Shown one piece after another: positions 49,391-56,985 of a DNA stretch of 64,000 bases. Origin of the DNA: Desulfobulbaceae bacterium (GTDB taxonomy: Bacteria; Desulfobacterota; Desulfobulbia; Desulfobulbales; SURF-16); assembly GCA_020444175.1 (NCBI GenBank), contig JAHLLM010000029.1, positions 1 through 64,000 on the forward strand. Direction: 5' to 3'. Numbering within the stretch: position 1 is the first letter of the stretch; the number at the start of each line of letters is the position of its first letter. The notes below the pieces were generated by a model, which searched no databases, was not told the DNA's origin, and saw only the letters and a list, made by a program, of their open reading frames with translations. Position numbers and translations under genes: made by a program.

Positions 49391-49747
49391 TTAACAGCAT
49401 TCCTCCATGCGATAATGTTGCCCGTCCAGGGTCACGAAATGAACACCGCTGAGTTTAGGCAAACCTGCTACCTTCCATGCCTTTTCAGGGTTAATAAACT
49501 GTTCGTTGACACATTCCCGCGGCTGATGAATATTTTTACATACCTGATTCAGAATAGGAAATGCGTTAAATTTCTCATAATAACTTCTCATGAATTTAAT
49601 TATTTCCATCTGTTCATCAGTCAAGGATTCAAGACCTTCCTGCAAAGCAAGGGTCTTGGCAACATCTTCGCTCCACTCATCAGGGTTGGAGAGAAACCCT
49701 TCATCATCTAATGTTATTGTTTTTCCTTTATATTTAAGAGCTTTCAT
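49391..49747 (-). CDS. Divergent DsrC/TusE-family protein with a terminal CC
   Basis: A 118-residue cytosolic protein with the DsrC fold (SLTDEQMEIIKFMRSYYEKF, KVAGLPKLSG). In DsrC two C-terminal Cys carry the trisulfide in sulfite reduction. Here the equivalents in (A)CKVAGLPKPTGC are Trp and Val. Instead the chain runs on about 15 residues and ends RMEECC. Sulfur relay by the terminal Cys pair is possible but unproven. The start at 49747 has GAGGAGGT six bases upstream. It follows a small unknown gene on the same strand. Confidence 0.85.
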   Translation of the reverse strand: MKALKYKGKTITLDDEGFLSNPDEWSEDVAKTLALQEGLESLTDEQMEIIKFMRSYYEKFNAFPILNQVCKNIHQPRECVNEQFINPEKAWKVAGLPKLSGVHFVTLDGQHYRMEECC

Positions 49748-49845
49748 AAGGTACCTCCTCTTTATAAACTCAATTATGCGAGGAAAACCTGCCTGTGGCC
49801 TGTTCCTTGTCAAGCGGCTTTAGCCTGAATCAGCGCACGACTCTC

Positions 49846-50148
49846 TCAGCCACCGAAGTCATAGTCAAAAAATTCATTGCCGCTCTTCTCCTGTTTTCGG
49901 CTCCTTGTAAAAGATGAGCCTATAACCTCTTGTTCATACGGGCCCTCAACAATATGACATTCATTCATCAAGCTTGAAATGCGGTCATCCAGCTCGGTCA
50001 TAATGATATGCAGATCTTGAATTTGAGGGGTTAATTTGTATTTATCGATAGATGGAATATGGTCTATCCCGTCGGAAAGCTTATGGAGTTTTTCACTTAA
50101 AGCCTTCAGCTCCAAAGCAACGCTTGAACAATATATTCGACTTGCCAT
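49846..50148 (-). CDS. Unknown 100-residue protein upstream of the DsrC-like gene
   Basis: A small soluble, helical protein with heptad-like spacing (ALELKALSEKLHKLSDGI; DLHIIMTELDDRISSLM) and a polar, Gly/Asp-ending tail. I do not recognise it. The AGGAGG ribosome site before the ATG supports expression. It lies 98 bases before the DsrC-like gene and probably shares its transcript. Confidence 0.7.
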   Translation of the reverse strand: MASRIYCSSVALELKALSEKLHKLSDGIDHIPSIDKYKLTPQIQDLHIIMTELDDRISSLMNECHIVEGPYEQEVIGSSFTRSRKQEKSGNEFFDYDFGG

Positions 50149-50419
50149 ATAAAACCTCCTTTCCTGAGGAAGGTATCAGATAGATTTGATTAATATCGGC
50201 ACATTTGCCGGAAGAAAAAACTTCCTTCTACTAAATAAGGTATATCTCATTTGTCTATTTACAAGCTTGATGCCATGCCATTGCTCATTTGAGAGCAGCT
50301 GGCATTAAATAAATTCATTCCAGTATGGATTAAATGGAATAGCCATTGTGCCTGGGCACCCCTTTCTGCTACATTTTTCTTATAAACTTCTTTTACTTAC
50401 AAACTTTGGAGACCCCGCC

Positions 50420-51028
50420 ATGAACAAAGGGATGTTTTTGACAGCACTCCTTTCCTATTTTGTCATCGTAGATCCGCTTGGGGTGTCACTCGCCTTTGCC
50501 GCTCTGACTGAAGGCAAAGAGGATTCCTACTGCCGCAAAATGAGATTCAGATCAATTTTTCTCTCAACGATCATTATTCTGGGATTCGGTTTTTTTGGAG
50601 CAAACTTGCTGGCAACACTTGGAATTTCCATTGAATCTTTCCGGATAGCCGGCGGCTTACTCCTTTTTTATGCGGCATTCGACATGATTACCAAACAAGA
50701 GGAGTTGGCGATAGAAAAACCCAGCCATCCCCCGGAAGACATTTCAGTCTACCCTTTGTCCTTTCCGCTCATTGCAGGTCCGGGCTGTCTGACTTTGACT
50801 GTTCTGTTGTTTGCTGATGCGGGGAAGAAGCTGGAGGATATAACAGCCTTGGTTGTTGCTGTTCTTCTGGTCGCGGCCGCAACGTTTTTCTGTTTTATGA
50901 GCGCCCATAAAATATCTCATTTTCTGGGGGAAACCGGCAACAACATCGCACGGAGACTGGTGGGCGTTCTGCTTGCCTCTCTTTCAATTCAGTTCATTGC
51001 CGATGGTATTATGGGCTTCATTAACTAG
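50420..51028 (+). CDS. MarC-family integral membrane protein
   Basis: A 202-residue inner-membrane protein with about six helices and the MarC/SNARE-like signatures FVIVDPLGVSLAFAAL and SLSIQFIADGI. The function of the family is not settled, and it is not the multidrug pump its name suggests. The ATG at 50420 has GGAGA upstream. The stop codon TAG is the first three bases of a TAGTGTCTGTCC element. Confidence 0.9.
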   Translation: MNKGMFLTALLSYFVIVDPLGVSLAFAALTEGKEDSYCRKMRFRSIFLSTIIILGFGFFGANLLATLGISIESFRIAGGLLLFYAAFDMITKQEELAIEKPSHPPEDISVYPLSFPLIAGPGCLTLTVLLFADAGKKLEDITALVVAVLLVAAATFFCFMSAHKISHFLGETGNNIARRLVGVLLASLSIQFIADGIMGFIN

Positions 51029-51170
51029 TGTCTGTCCATAAATGGCCCTTTTGCCCGATATCTGCGTCATGCTTAAAAAATTATCCTCGGAATATCGCAT
51101 ATATGCCTCCAGTAATTTTTTGCGCAATCCTTGATCTCGAACAAAATGCCCTATTTCTGGACAGACACTA
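51026..51170. mobile_element. MITE-like element, TAGTGTCTGTCC terminal repeats, copy A
   Basis: A 145-bp element bounded by TAGTGTCTGTCCATAAAT and the inverted ATTTCTGGACAGACACTA. It is in opposite orientation to, and closely similar to, the copy at 61572-61740, from which it lacks about 24 central bases. It carries the conserved GGATAATTTTTTAAGCATGACGC string on its minus strand. It abuts marC and supplies its stop codon. No transposase is encoded. Confidence 0.85.
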
Positions 51171-51573
51171 ACTATCAGTAATTGTGACTATTCAGCTGCA
51201 CCCAATTCCTTTGCAACGACGGAAACAAGAAGCAACACCCGCCGACATCTCTGAATTACAAAACGCTCCTCTAACAAAATATTTATTTTGTGCCCCGCAA
51301 TAGGATTTTCCAATTCAAGCAGAAAACATTGCGGAATTAACTATTGGACAAATTGCCGCACTTACTTTAGGAATTTTTGTATTGATCCAGCAATCAATAC
51401 ACCAGCATATTTTGATGCCTTGGTCAAAACCAGCTCAACTGCCGCCGACACGTTTCATTCTTTCCAAGAGTACGTATTCGCCGGAATTTCTTGTATTTTT
51501 TTGGTGTATTTTCAGATAGATAAAAAAAACATACTGTACTGGTTGCGACCAGTTTGAACGAGACACATATTAC
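51171..51573. other. Intergenic region before the selenoprotein cluster
   Basis: It contains a fragment of the GTAACTATTCAG element (51184-51204), then AT-rich sequence. An open frame at 51288-51557 has no ribosome site or family features and is not called. The promoter of the 51574 cluster should be here. Confidence 0.45.
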
Positions 51574-53412
51574 ATGCCTTCAAAAAACCAAAGCCATCCT
51601 CACCAAAAAACAGCTTTAAGATCTGAACTCCGGGAGCAATTAAAATTACATTCTGAAAAATGCATTGAATGCAAACTGTGTCGAAAGGAATGTAAATTTC
51701 TGCGTAAATACGGCAATCCCAAACAGATAGCCGATACGTACGCCCCAAGCTCTGCAAAAGATCTGGCACTGCCTTTCGAATGCAGCCTCTGCGGGCTGTG
51801 TGCAGCAGTCTGCCCGGTGGGGGTGAATCCCGCAGCCATGTTTCTGGAAATGCGTCGCGAGGCGGTTGCCGCCGGAGGACAGGATTTCGCTGACTATGGC
51901 GTTATCTTAAATTATGAAAAAAGAGGAACATCCAGGCGCTATTCATATTATGCCCTGCCGGAAAACTGTGATACCGTGTTGTTTCCTGGTTGCGCTCTTC
52001 CCGGCACACGACCCGACAAGGTAAAGGGCCTTTTTGATCACCTCCAAAAGACATTTCCCGCACTCGGCATCGTGCTGGACTGCTGTACCAAGCCGTCTCA
52101 TGACCTGGGCCGTGATAGCCATTTTCATGCCATGTTCACCGAAATGAAGGAATACCTTCGGCAACATGGCGTGAAAAACGTTCTGGTTGCCTGCCCCAAC
52201 TGCTACAGGGTTTTTAATGAGTACGGAAGCGGCCTGCATGTCAAAACCGTCTACGAATATCTGGCAGATACCTCACTGCCCCAAACCGCTCATATTCCTG
52301 CAACTGTGACGATCCATGACCCATGTGGAACCAGAAATGAAAAACAGGTTCACACTGCCATCCGCAGGCTGGCAACGAACAAGTCCTTAACAGTCGAAGA
52401 AATGAAACATCATGGACCGAAAACCATCTGCTGCGGCGAAGGCGGTTCCGTGGGCTGCATTAATCCCGCTTATTCCAGGAACTGGGGAATCCGCCGGAAA
52501 GAAGAAGCCGCTGGCCAGAGAATTCTCACCTATTGTGCCGGATGTGCCAACTTTTTAGGTGGGCTGAATCCAACCAGTCATATTCTTGATGTGCTTTTTG
52601 AGCCTGAAAAGGCCTTGGCCGGTCAGGCAAAAGTATCAAAAGCCCCCTGGACGTACCTCAACCGATTGCGCCTCAAAAGCTATTTCAAAAAGAACATCAA
52701 TGCAGCAGTATCCCGGGAAAGAACGTTTAGCGGCGAAAACAGGCCTCAGGGCGGGATGCTCAAGCGCCTTGCCATTCTTTCAGCTCTTATCGGTTTCATC
52801 ATTGCCGTTCGCATGACAGGCGCCACTCAGTATATTGAGCAGGAAAAACTTCGGGCTTTAATTGAAGGCTATGGGGCAATGGCACCGGTTATCTTCATGC
52901 TGACATATGCCGTGGCACCAGCTCTTTTTCTTCCCGGGCTCCCCATTACCATAGTCGGCGGCATTCTTTTCGGTCCGTTCTGGGGGGTTGTCTACAGCAT
53001 CACCGGTGCAACAACAGGAGCCTGTATCGCTTTTCTTATTTCGCGATATGTAGGCAGGGAATGGATAGAAGGGAAACTGAAAAGCCCCAAGTGGAAGCAG
53101 CTTGATACCATGGTTGAACAACATGGCTGGAAAGCGGTTGCCTTTACCCGCCTCATCCCTCTCTTTCCTTTTAATCTCCTTAATTATGCTTTTGGCCTTA
53201 CCAAAGTCAAATTCCTCCACTATGCCCTTGCCTCATTTATCTGCATGCTGCCGGCCTGCATCGCTTTTATTGTTTTTTCAAGCTCGCTGCTTGAGATTAT
53301 TAAGGGCAATGTGACGCCTTCTTTTATATTCGGCATTGTGCTTATCATTACTGTCTCTATGATACCCTTTATTTATAACCGTTTTAAAGCCCAAAAAGAG
53401 AAAACAAGTTGA
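51574..53412 (+). CDS. Fusion of HdrD/GlpC-type Fe-S reductase domain to a VTT (DedA/TVP38-like) membrane domain
   Basis: A 612-residue inner-membrane protein. Residues ~30-90 hold two [4Fe-4S] motifs (CIECKLCRKEC and CSLCGLCAAVCP). Residues ~130-350 hold two CCG-type cysteine-rich domains (DCCTKPSHDLG; CCGEGG..C and CAGC), as in heterodisulfide reductase HdrD and GlpC. From ~395 a VTT membrane domain follows (LPGLPITIVGGILFGPFWG, RYVGREW, FTRLIPLFPFNLLNYAFG). The fusion suggests that a thiol/disulfide or metal redox step is joined to transport. It is the first gene of the plus-strand cluster; its stop overlaps the next gene by four bases. The ribosome site is weak. Confidence 0.9.
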   Translation: MPSKNQSHPHQKTALRSELREQLKLHSEKCIECKLCRKECKFLRKYGNPKQIADTYAPSSAKDLALPFECSLCGLCAAVCPVGVNPAAMFLEMRREAVAAGGQDFADYGVILNYEKRGTSRRYSYYALPENCDTVLFPGCALPGTRPDKVKGLFDHLQKTFPALGIVLDCCTKPSHDLGRDSHFHAMFTEMKEYLRQHGVKNVLVACPNCYRVFNEYGSGLHVKTVYEYLADTSLPQTAHIPATVTIHDPCGTRNEKQVHTAIRRLATNKSLTVEEMKHHGPKTICCGEGGSVGCINPAYSRNWGIRRKEEAAGQRILTYCAGCANFLGGLNPTSHILDVLFEPEKALAGQAKVSKAPWTYLNRLRLKSYFKKNINAAVSRERTFSGENRPQGGMLKRLAILSALIGFIIAVRMTGATQYIEQEKLRALIEGYGAMAPVIFMLTYAVAPALFLPGLPITIVGGILFGPFWGVVYSITGATTGACIAFLISRYVGREWIEGKLKSPKWKQLDTMVEQHGWKAVAFTRLIPLFPFNLLNYAFGLTKVKFLHYALASFICMLPACIAFIVFSSSLLEIIKGNVTPSFIFGIVLIITVSMIPFIYNRFKAQKEKTS

Positions 53413-54053
53413 ATCAGCAAGACCGGGCGCTTTCGCATAATTTCAAAAAATCCCTAACAGTTAAGGCGGCAATTCTCCTTCTACTGGCATGCCTCCTTTT
53501 TATTGTTATTTTTCTGGTCAAACGCTATTTTTATATCCTTGATGCCTATGTGTATACCTGGGAATTTCACCTTCTCTTTGCAGTGAATAATCTCAAAAAA
53601 GCAAATCTTGAACTCTACACTGAGTATTTACAATCCTTGGGCGCTTTGGGTTCTTTGCCTTTTCTTTTTTTGGCCCACTCCATTCAGAATGTTTATCTCC
53701 CCTTTTCCAAGCACATTTTATTTGCCGCATCAACCCAGGCCTTTGGATTTCCCATTGCAATCGTTGCCAGCCTTCTTTCCTTTTTAATATTAGGCTGCAC
53801 TTCCTATGGCATTGGCAATTTTTTCCTTGGAGACTTGGTACCCCTGGTCAGTGGGGAAAAATATAAAAAGTTCAGAAAAAAAATGACGGTTAGCGCTTTA
53901 TTCTTCCTGCCGGCAACCTTTGCTGTTCCTGCAATTCCAATTTCTCTTCTTGCTCTGCTCAGCGCCTTTCTGAAAATCCCTTTTATACGAACAATACAAT
54001 TTATGGCTATCGGATTTTCCATAAGAATTATCTGGCTCGCTGTGGCTGGATAG
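53409..54053 (+). CDS. Small VTT-like membrane protein (YdjZ-like)
   Basis: A 214-residue membrane protein with about five helices (near 20-38, 80-95, 110-135, 160-185 and 195-212). The arrangement, including TVSALFFLPATFAVPAIPISL, resembles a diverged VTT domain such as YdjX/YdjZ of E. coli, but the canonical FxxxRFIP-type motif is weak, so the family call is tentative. It starts at TTG 53409, which overlaps the stop of the upstream gene; no suitable ATG exists, so translation is coupled. Confidence 0.7.
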   Translation: MNQQDRALSHNFKKSLTVKAAILLLLACLLFIVIFLVKRYFYILDAYVYTWEFHLLFAVNNLKKANLELYTEYLQSLGALGSLPFLFLAHSIQNVYLPFSKHILFAASTQAFGFPIAIVASLLSFLILGCTSYGIGNFFLGDLVPLVSGEKYKKFRKKMTVSALFFLPATFAVPAIPISLLALLSAFLKIPFIRTIQFMAIGFSIRIIWLAVAG

Positions 54054-54087
54054 AATTTTCTTGAATAACAATATCAGGAGATCAAAC

Positions 54088-54969
54088 ATGAAAACTGAGA
54101 ACGAAACAAACTGTTCCTGTGGTTGCTGTTCACAGGACTCAAAATCCAATCTTATCAGAAAACGTGAAGTTTCAATGGATAACAATGCCGCAACTCAAGG
54201 AGGCATGACCCGCGCGGAATTTCTTAAAGTGGTCGGCCTCGGTATGGTTGGTTTAAGTACTATTCCAGGAACAAAGGCCTTTGCTGCCGTAGAAAAAAAC
54301 AGCAATGTCAAGGTTATCCAGGGGAAAAAAGACCGTATGGTTGTTGATCTCGGCAACAGAGAAATCAGAATATCAGCCGATGTGACAAAAGATCCCTCCA
54401 AACCTGCAGTGGTTGATTGGGGAAGGCGATTTCAGGCTTTTTTCGGCTGTTACGGAGGCAAAATGGAAAAATGGTTTGTTTTCAGCACCGATGTTTCCCG
54501 AACAGATATCAATAACGCCATTCAGGAGCTTGGTATCACCTCCAGGAGGCATATTCCCATGAGCGAGGTTGAGCAGAGAAAAGGCCTGAAAGCGACCACA
54601 ACCATAGAAGATTATCTTACTGGTGATCCCGTCATTGTCACGGTTCGCTTTGAAAAGGATGGCAAAATTGTTGAAACTGCCCTGGAAGATCTTATTGAAG
54701 AAAAGATAATGGTTGATGGTGCCGAAGTGATTAAGCCGTATACCCCCCACTGGATCTATCATGGCACAGCGGAGGAAATTGCCTTCCCTTCAGGCTGCTG
54801 CGTCTGCCCCTCGGACTGCAACGGCGGCATCATAACCGATAATGTCCTGCCGCTGAAAACCACAGTCAATTATTACAGGGTGAATTGGGAAAGAATGCCT
54901 GCAGTGGGTTCCAAGGCGGAAGTTGTCATCAGATCAATCTACAGCTCAACCCAGCACGCCACCATTTAG
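54088..54969 (+). CDS. YdjY-like exported protein with N-terminal CSCGCC motif
   Basis: A 293-residue protein. A Cys-rich leader (NCSCGCCS at ~8-15) precedes a Tat-like export signal (MTRAEFLKVVGLGMVG, ~41-70), which has only one Arg (TRAEFLK) and is cleaved near KAFA. The mature part has a YdjY-type fold (KVIQGKKDRMVVD; LVVD-type strands; later YHGTAEEIAF) and a second Cys cluster, SGCCVCPSDCNGG, near 250. YdjY is encoded between two VTT proteins in E. coli; here it follows two as well. The ATG at 54088 has AGGAGA upstream; an internal ATG at 54175 would remove the Cys leader. Confidence 0.82.
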   Translation: MKTENETNCSCGCCSQDSKSNLIRKREVSMDNNAATQGGMTRAEFLKVVGLGMVGLSTIPGTKAFAAVEKNSNVKVIQGKKDRMVVDLGNREIRISADVTKDPSKPAVVDWGRRFQAFFGCYGGKMEKWFVFSTDVSRTDINNAIQELGITSRRHIPMSEVEQRKGLKATTTIEDYLTGDPVIVTVRFEKDGKIVETALEDLIEEKIMVDGAEVIKPYTPHWIYHGTAEEIAFPSGCCVCPSDCNGGIITDNVLPLKTTVNYYRVNWERMPAVGSKAEVVIRSIYSSTQHATI

Positions 54970-54997
54970 ATTTTTTCTGCCGGAATAGTCATGCTGC

Positions 54998-55041
54998 TGC
55001 CAACAAAACGTTTCCAGCCCGACGGAAGCGTTTTGCTGGCA
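54998..55041 (+). terminator. Long imperfect hairpin between ydjY-like and merB-like genes
   Basis: An 18-position stem (TGCCAACAAAACGTTTCC with GGAAGCGTTTTGCTGGCA; one A-C mismatch and one G-U pair) and an eight-base loop. No T run follows, so it may be an attenuator, mRNA processing site or partial terminator rather than a full stop. It lies just upstream of the MerB-like start at 55105. Confidence 0.6.
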
Positions 55042-55104
55042 AGAAAATATCTGAATGGCACCGGAATATCTCATCACCTCACTCCTTCCCACGGAAACGG
55101 AATA

Positions 55105-55701
55105 ATGCAAATCAACAGTATCTATTCAAGACTTACTTCGGCGGAGCGCTCCCTGAGAGACGAAGTCATGGCCCGGATGATTAGTCAACACAAGCCAGTC
55201 GATGTCGACTCCTTAACTGGCAGTGACTCATTAAAAATAGAAACCGTCTCTTCACTCATTAATAAAAAAGTTCTGGTCATAGGTCAGAATGGTTCTATAG
55301 ACTTTTCATATCCAGTCTCCGCTCTGCCTTCCAGTCACCGGGTAACTCTCAATGATGGAAAATGGTTTTATGCCATGTGTGCGGTTGATGCCCTGGGATG
55401 TGCTTTTACTTTTCGGCAGGACACGAAAATATCCTCCAAATGCCACTATTGCAAGGAACCAATCGATGTGCAGATAGTTGAAGGAGAAATCGCCTCACTG
55501 GATCCGCCTGAAACCCATGTCCTTCATGTTGATCTGAGCAAATTTGATGATTGGTCGGCAACCTGCTGAAATATCATGAATTTCTTCTGTACGAAGAAAC
55601 ATTATGAAAAATGGCTGGCATCAGAGACAATTTCAAAGCCCCATTACTGTTTAACAGCCCAGGAAGCCCTGCATGTGGCTAAAATGCTTTTTGGGCGGTA
55701 A
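55105..55701 (+). CDS. MerB-like alkylmercury lyase selenoprotein (UGA = Sec155)
   Basis: MerB cleaves C-Hg bonds by protonolysis with Cys96, Asp99 and Cys159. This protein has Cys92 and Asp95 in YAMCAVDALG, matching AWCALD, and an in-frame TGA at 55567-55569 (residue 155). It aligns as UNIMNFF with the MerB segment CNHVHFF, so the UGA replaces catalytic Cys159; all three residues keep the same offset of four. Homology continues after the UGA (KKHYEKWLA, LTAQEALHVAKML). A hairpin at 55581-55599 fits a bacterial SECIS. Product: 198 residues. I choose the ATG at 55105 because a start at 54991 would run through a stable hairpin. The substrate could be organomercury or another organometal(loid). 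Confidence 0.8.
55581..55599 (+). promoter_or_regulatory. SECIS-like hairpin after the merB-like UGA
   Basis: A perfect seven-bp stem (TTTCTTC with GAAGAAA) and a five-base TGTAC loop. The loop starts 19 bases after the UGA and contains GU, as SelB-binding loops do. Confidence 0.7.
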
Positions 55702-55817
55702 TAATTTTGCCTTGCCTCTAGGCATTTCTCGCCGCAAGTCTGTATACTGTGTAATAGAGGAATAATTTTCCCATTGACCGCAAAAGAATTCCCCCACAGC
55801 ATCAAAACGAGGGTGTT

Positions 55818-56675
55818 ATGGCTGATCTTAAAAAGTGTAATATCAATTCAAGCTGTTGACCACCAGCCACAGAAGCTGGCGGTCGCCAGGATGTTTCTCC
55901 GCAGTCAACATGTGCTCTTAGCCAAGTAAATGGCCATGATTTCAGCCCAGAAGAACTCCTGCAGATTCGCAGTACCATAAGAATAAAATACGCGGAAGTC
56001 TCCATTTCCGCTGAAGGAAAATTTCAGTACCTTACAGGCAAGAAAGGCGCTGAGGCACTCGGCTATGCACCTTCAGCCTTAAAAGACATCCAACCTGAAC
56101 TGGTAAACGCGTTTTGCGGCGTGGGCAATCCATTTTCCATTGAAGACATAAAGCAGGGAAGCACTCTACTTGATATAGGCTGTGGGGCAGGATTTGATTT
56201 ATTTATTGCCAGTAAGCTCACAGGCCCTGGAGGTCAGGTTTACGGTATTGATTTAACCCAGGAGATGATTGACAGAGCCCAAAAGAATATTAAAAAGCTC
56301 GACACCACAAACATCACGATAAAACATGTTGATTCCGAGAAAATACCTTTTAAGGACAATATGTTCGACGTGGTCATTTCAAACGGCGTCATCAACCTCT
56401 CGCCCTGCAAGCAGGATCTTTTTCAAGAAATCAAGCGGGTTTTAAAGCCAGGAGGCCGACTTCAGTTCGCCGACATTGTAGCAGAAAACGAATTGCCTTC
56501 AAATCTGACAGGGAGCCTTGAAGCCTGGGCACAGTGAATAGGCGGCACGATTCCGGTCAGGGATCAGATAAGCTTAATGAAACAAGCCGGCTTCTCAGAT
56601 GTTGCCTATCTCGGCACAACAGGCACCAGCACTTCGAAATATACTATTGGCGCTTTGTTTCGGGCTGTTAAATGA
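55818..56675 (+). CDS. ArsM-like SAM methyltransferase selenoprotein with two UGA codons (Sec14, Sec240)
   Basis: Read through two in-frame TGA codons (55857-55859 and 56535-56537), this frame gives a full-length 285-residue class I methyltransferase. Features: N-terminal KKCNINSSCU; a mixed domain (~40-90); FCGVGNPF; SAM motif I LLDIGCGAGFD (~110); a VVISNGVINL core; RVLKPGG; and C-terminal WAQUIGG, which aligns with the conserved WAGC(I/V) cysteine of ArsM-type enzymes. The tail RDQISLMKQAGF also fits. The ArsM Cys174 position is Gly, so arsenite is not certain to be the substrate. GAGGGTG precedes the ATG. Hairpins with GGUC loops follow both UGAs. Confidence 0.82.
55876..55889 (+). promoter_or_regulatory. 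SECIS-like hairpin after the first ArsM-like UGA
   Basis: A perfect five-bp stem (CTGGC with GCCAG) and a GGTC loop starting 22 bases after the UGA. GGUC is the SelB-contacting loop of E. coli fdhF. An alternative, overlapping stem (CCAGC with GCTGG, 55863-55879) sits closer to the UGA. Confidence 0.65.
56549..56565 (+). promoter_or_regulatory. SECIS-like hairpin after the second ArsM-like UGA
   Basis: A six-bp stem (GATTCC with GGGATC, one U-G pair) and a GGTCA loop starting 18 bases after the UGA. The GGUC loop is shared with the first site. Confidence 0.68.
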
Positions 56676-56985
56676 TGGCCTTTACCTGTCCTCGCTTTAT
56701 CACTCACTGCCTGCAGCTTCACAAGGCAAGGATGCGCTGTCCTGCAGTGCATGACTTTACCCTTGCCAGCCTCAATTGCATCTTGATCTTTTGTGAGATA
56801 ATCCACCCGAGTCCGGTCTCATAAAAACCGCCTCCTTCCTTCTATGCTTCTCCTTTCCCGATAGAATATGGCGAAGGCTGATCAAGCAGTTCAAAATATA
56901 GTTTTTTCTCCTATACATATTTTCTCCCCACCCGGTATTGACATTTTTTTTGTTCGCGATATCTATATGGTCAGGTTAAAAAAGT
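56676..56985. other. Intergenic region after the selenoprotein cluster
   Basis: No gene or terminator is obvious. A weak minus-strand frame at 56606-56806 overlaps the ArsM-like gene and is not supported. Confidence 0.4.

Noticed and set aside
51288-51557. 89-codon plus-strand frame before the Fe-S/VTT gene
   Set aside because: No ribosome site, odd composition and no family resemblance; it lies among repeat fragments.
54991-55569. Longer start (54991) for the MerB-like gene
   Set aside because: The extra 38 residues would be encoded by a strong hairpin and have no MerB counterpart, while the 55105 start gives residue spacing matching MerB.
55818-56675. Reading the ArsM-like region as a nonsense-mutated pseudogene
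   Set aside because: Both interruptions are TGA, both fall at Cys-type positions, the frame is otherwise open with intact motifs, and SECIS-like hairpins follow each. Random decay would also give TAA, TAG or frameshifts.
56606-56806. 66-codon minus-strand frame
   Set aside because: Overlaps the ArsM-like 3' end, with no ribosome site and no recognisable features.
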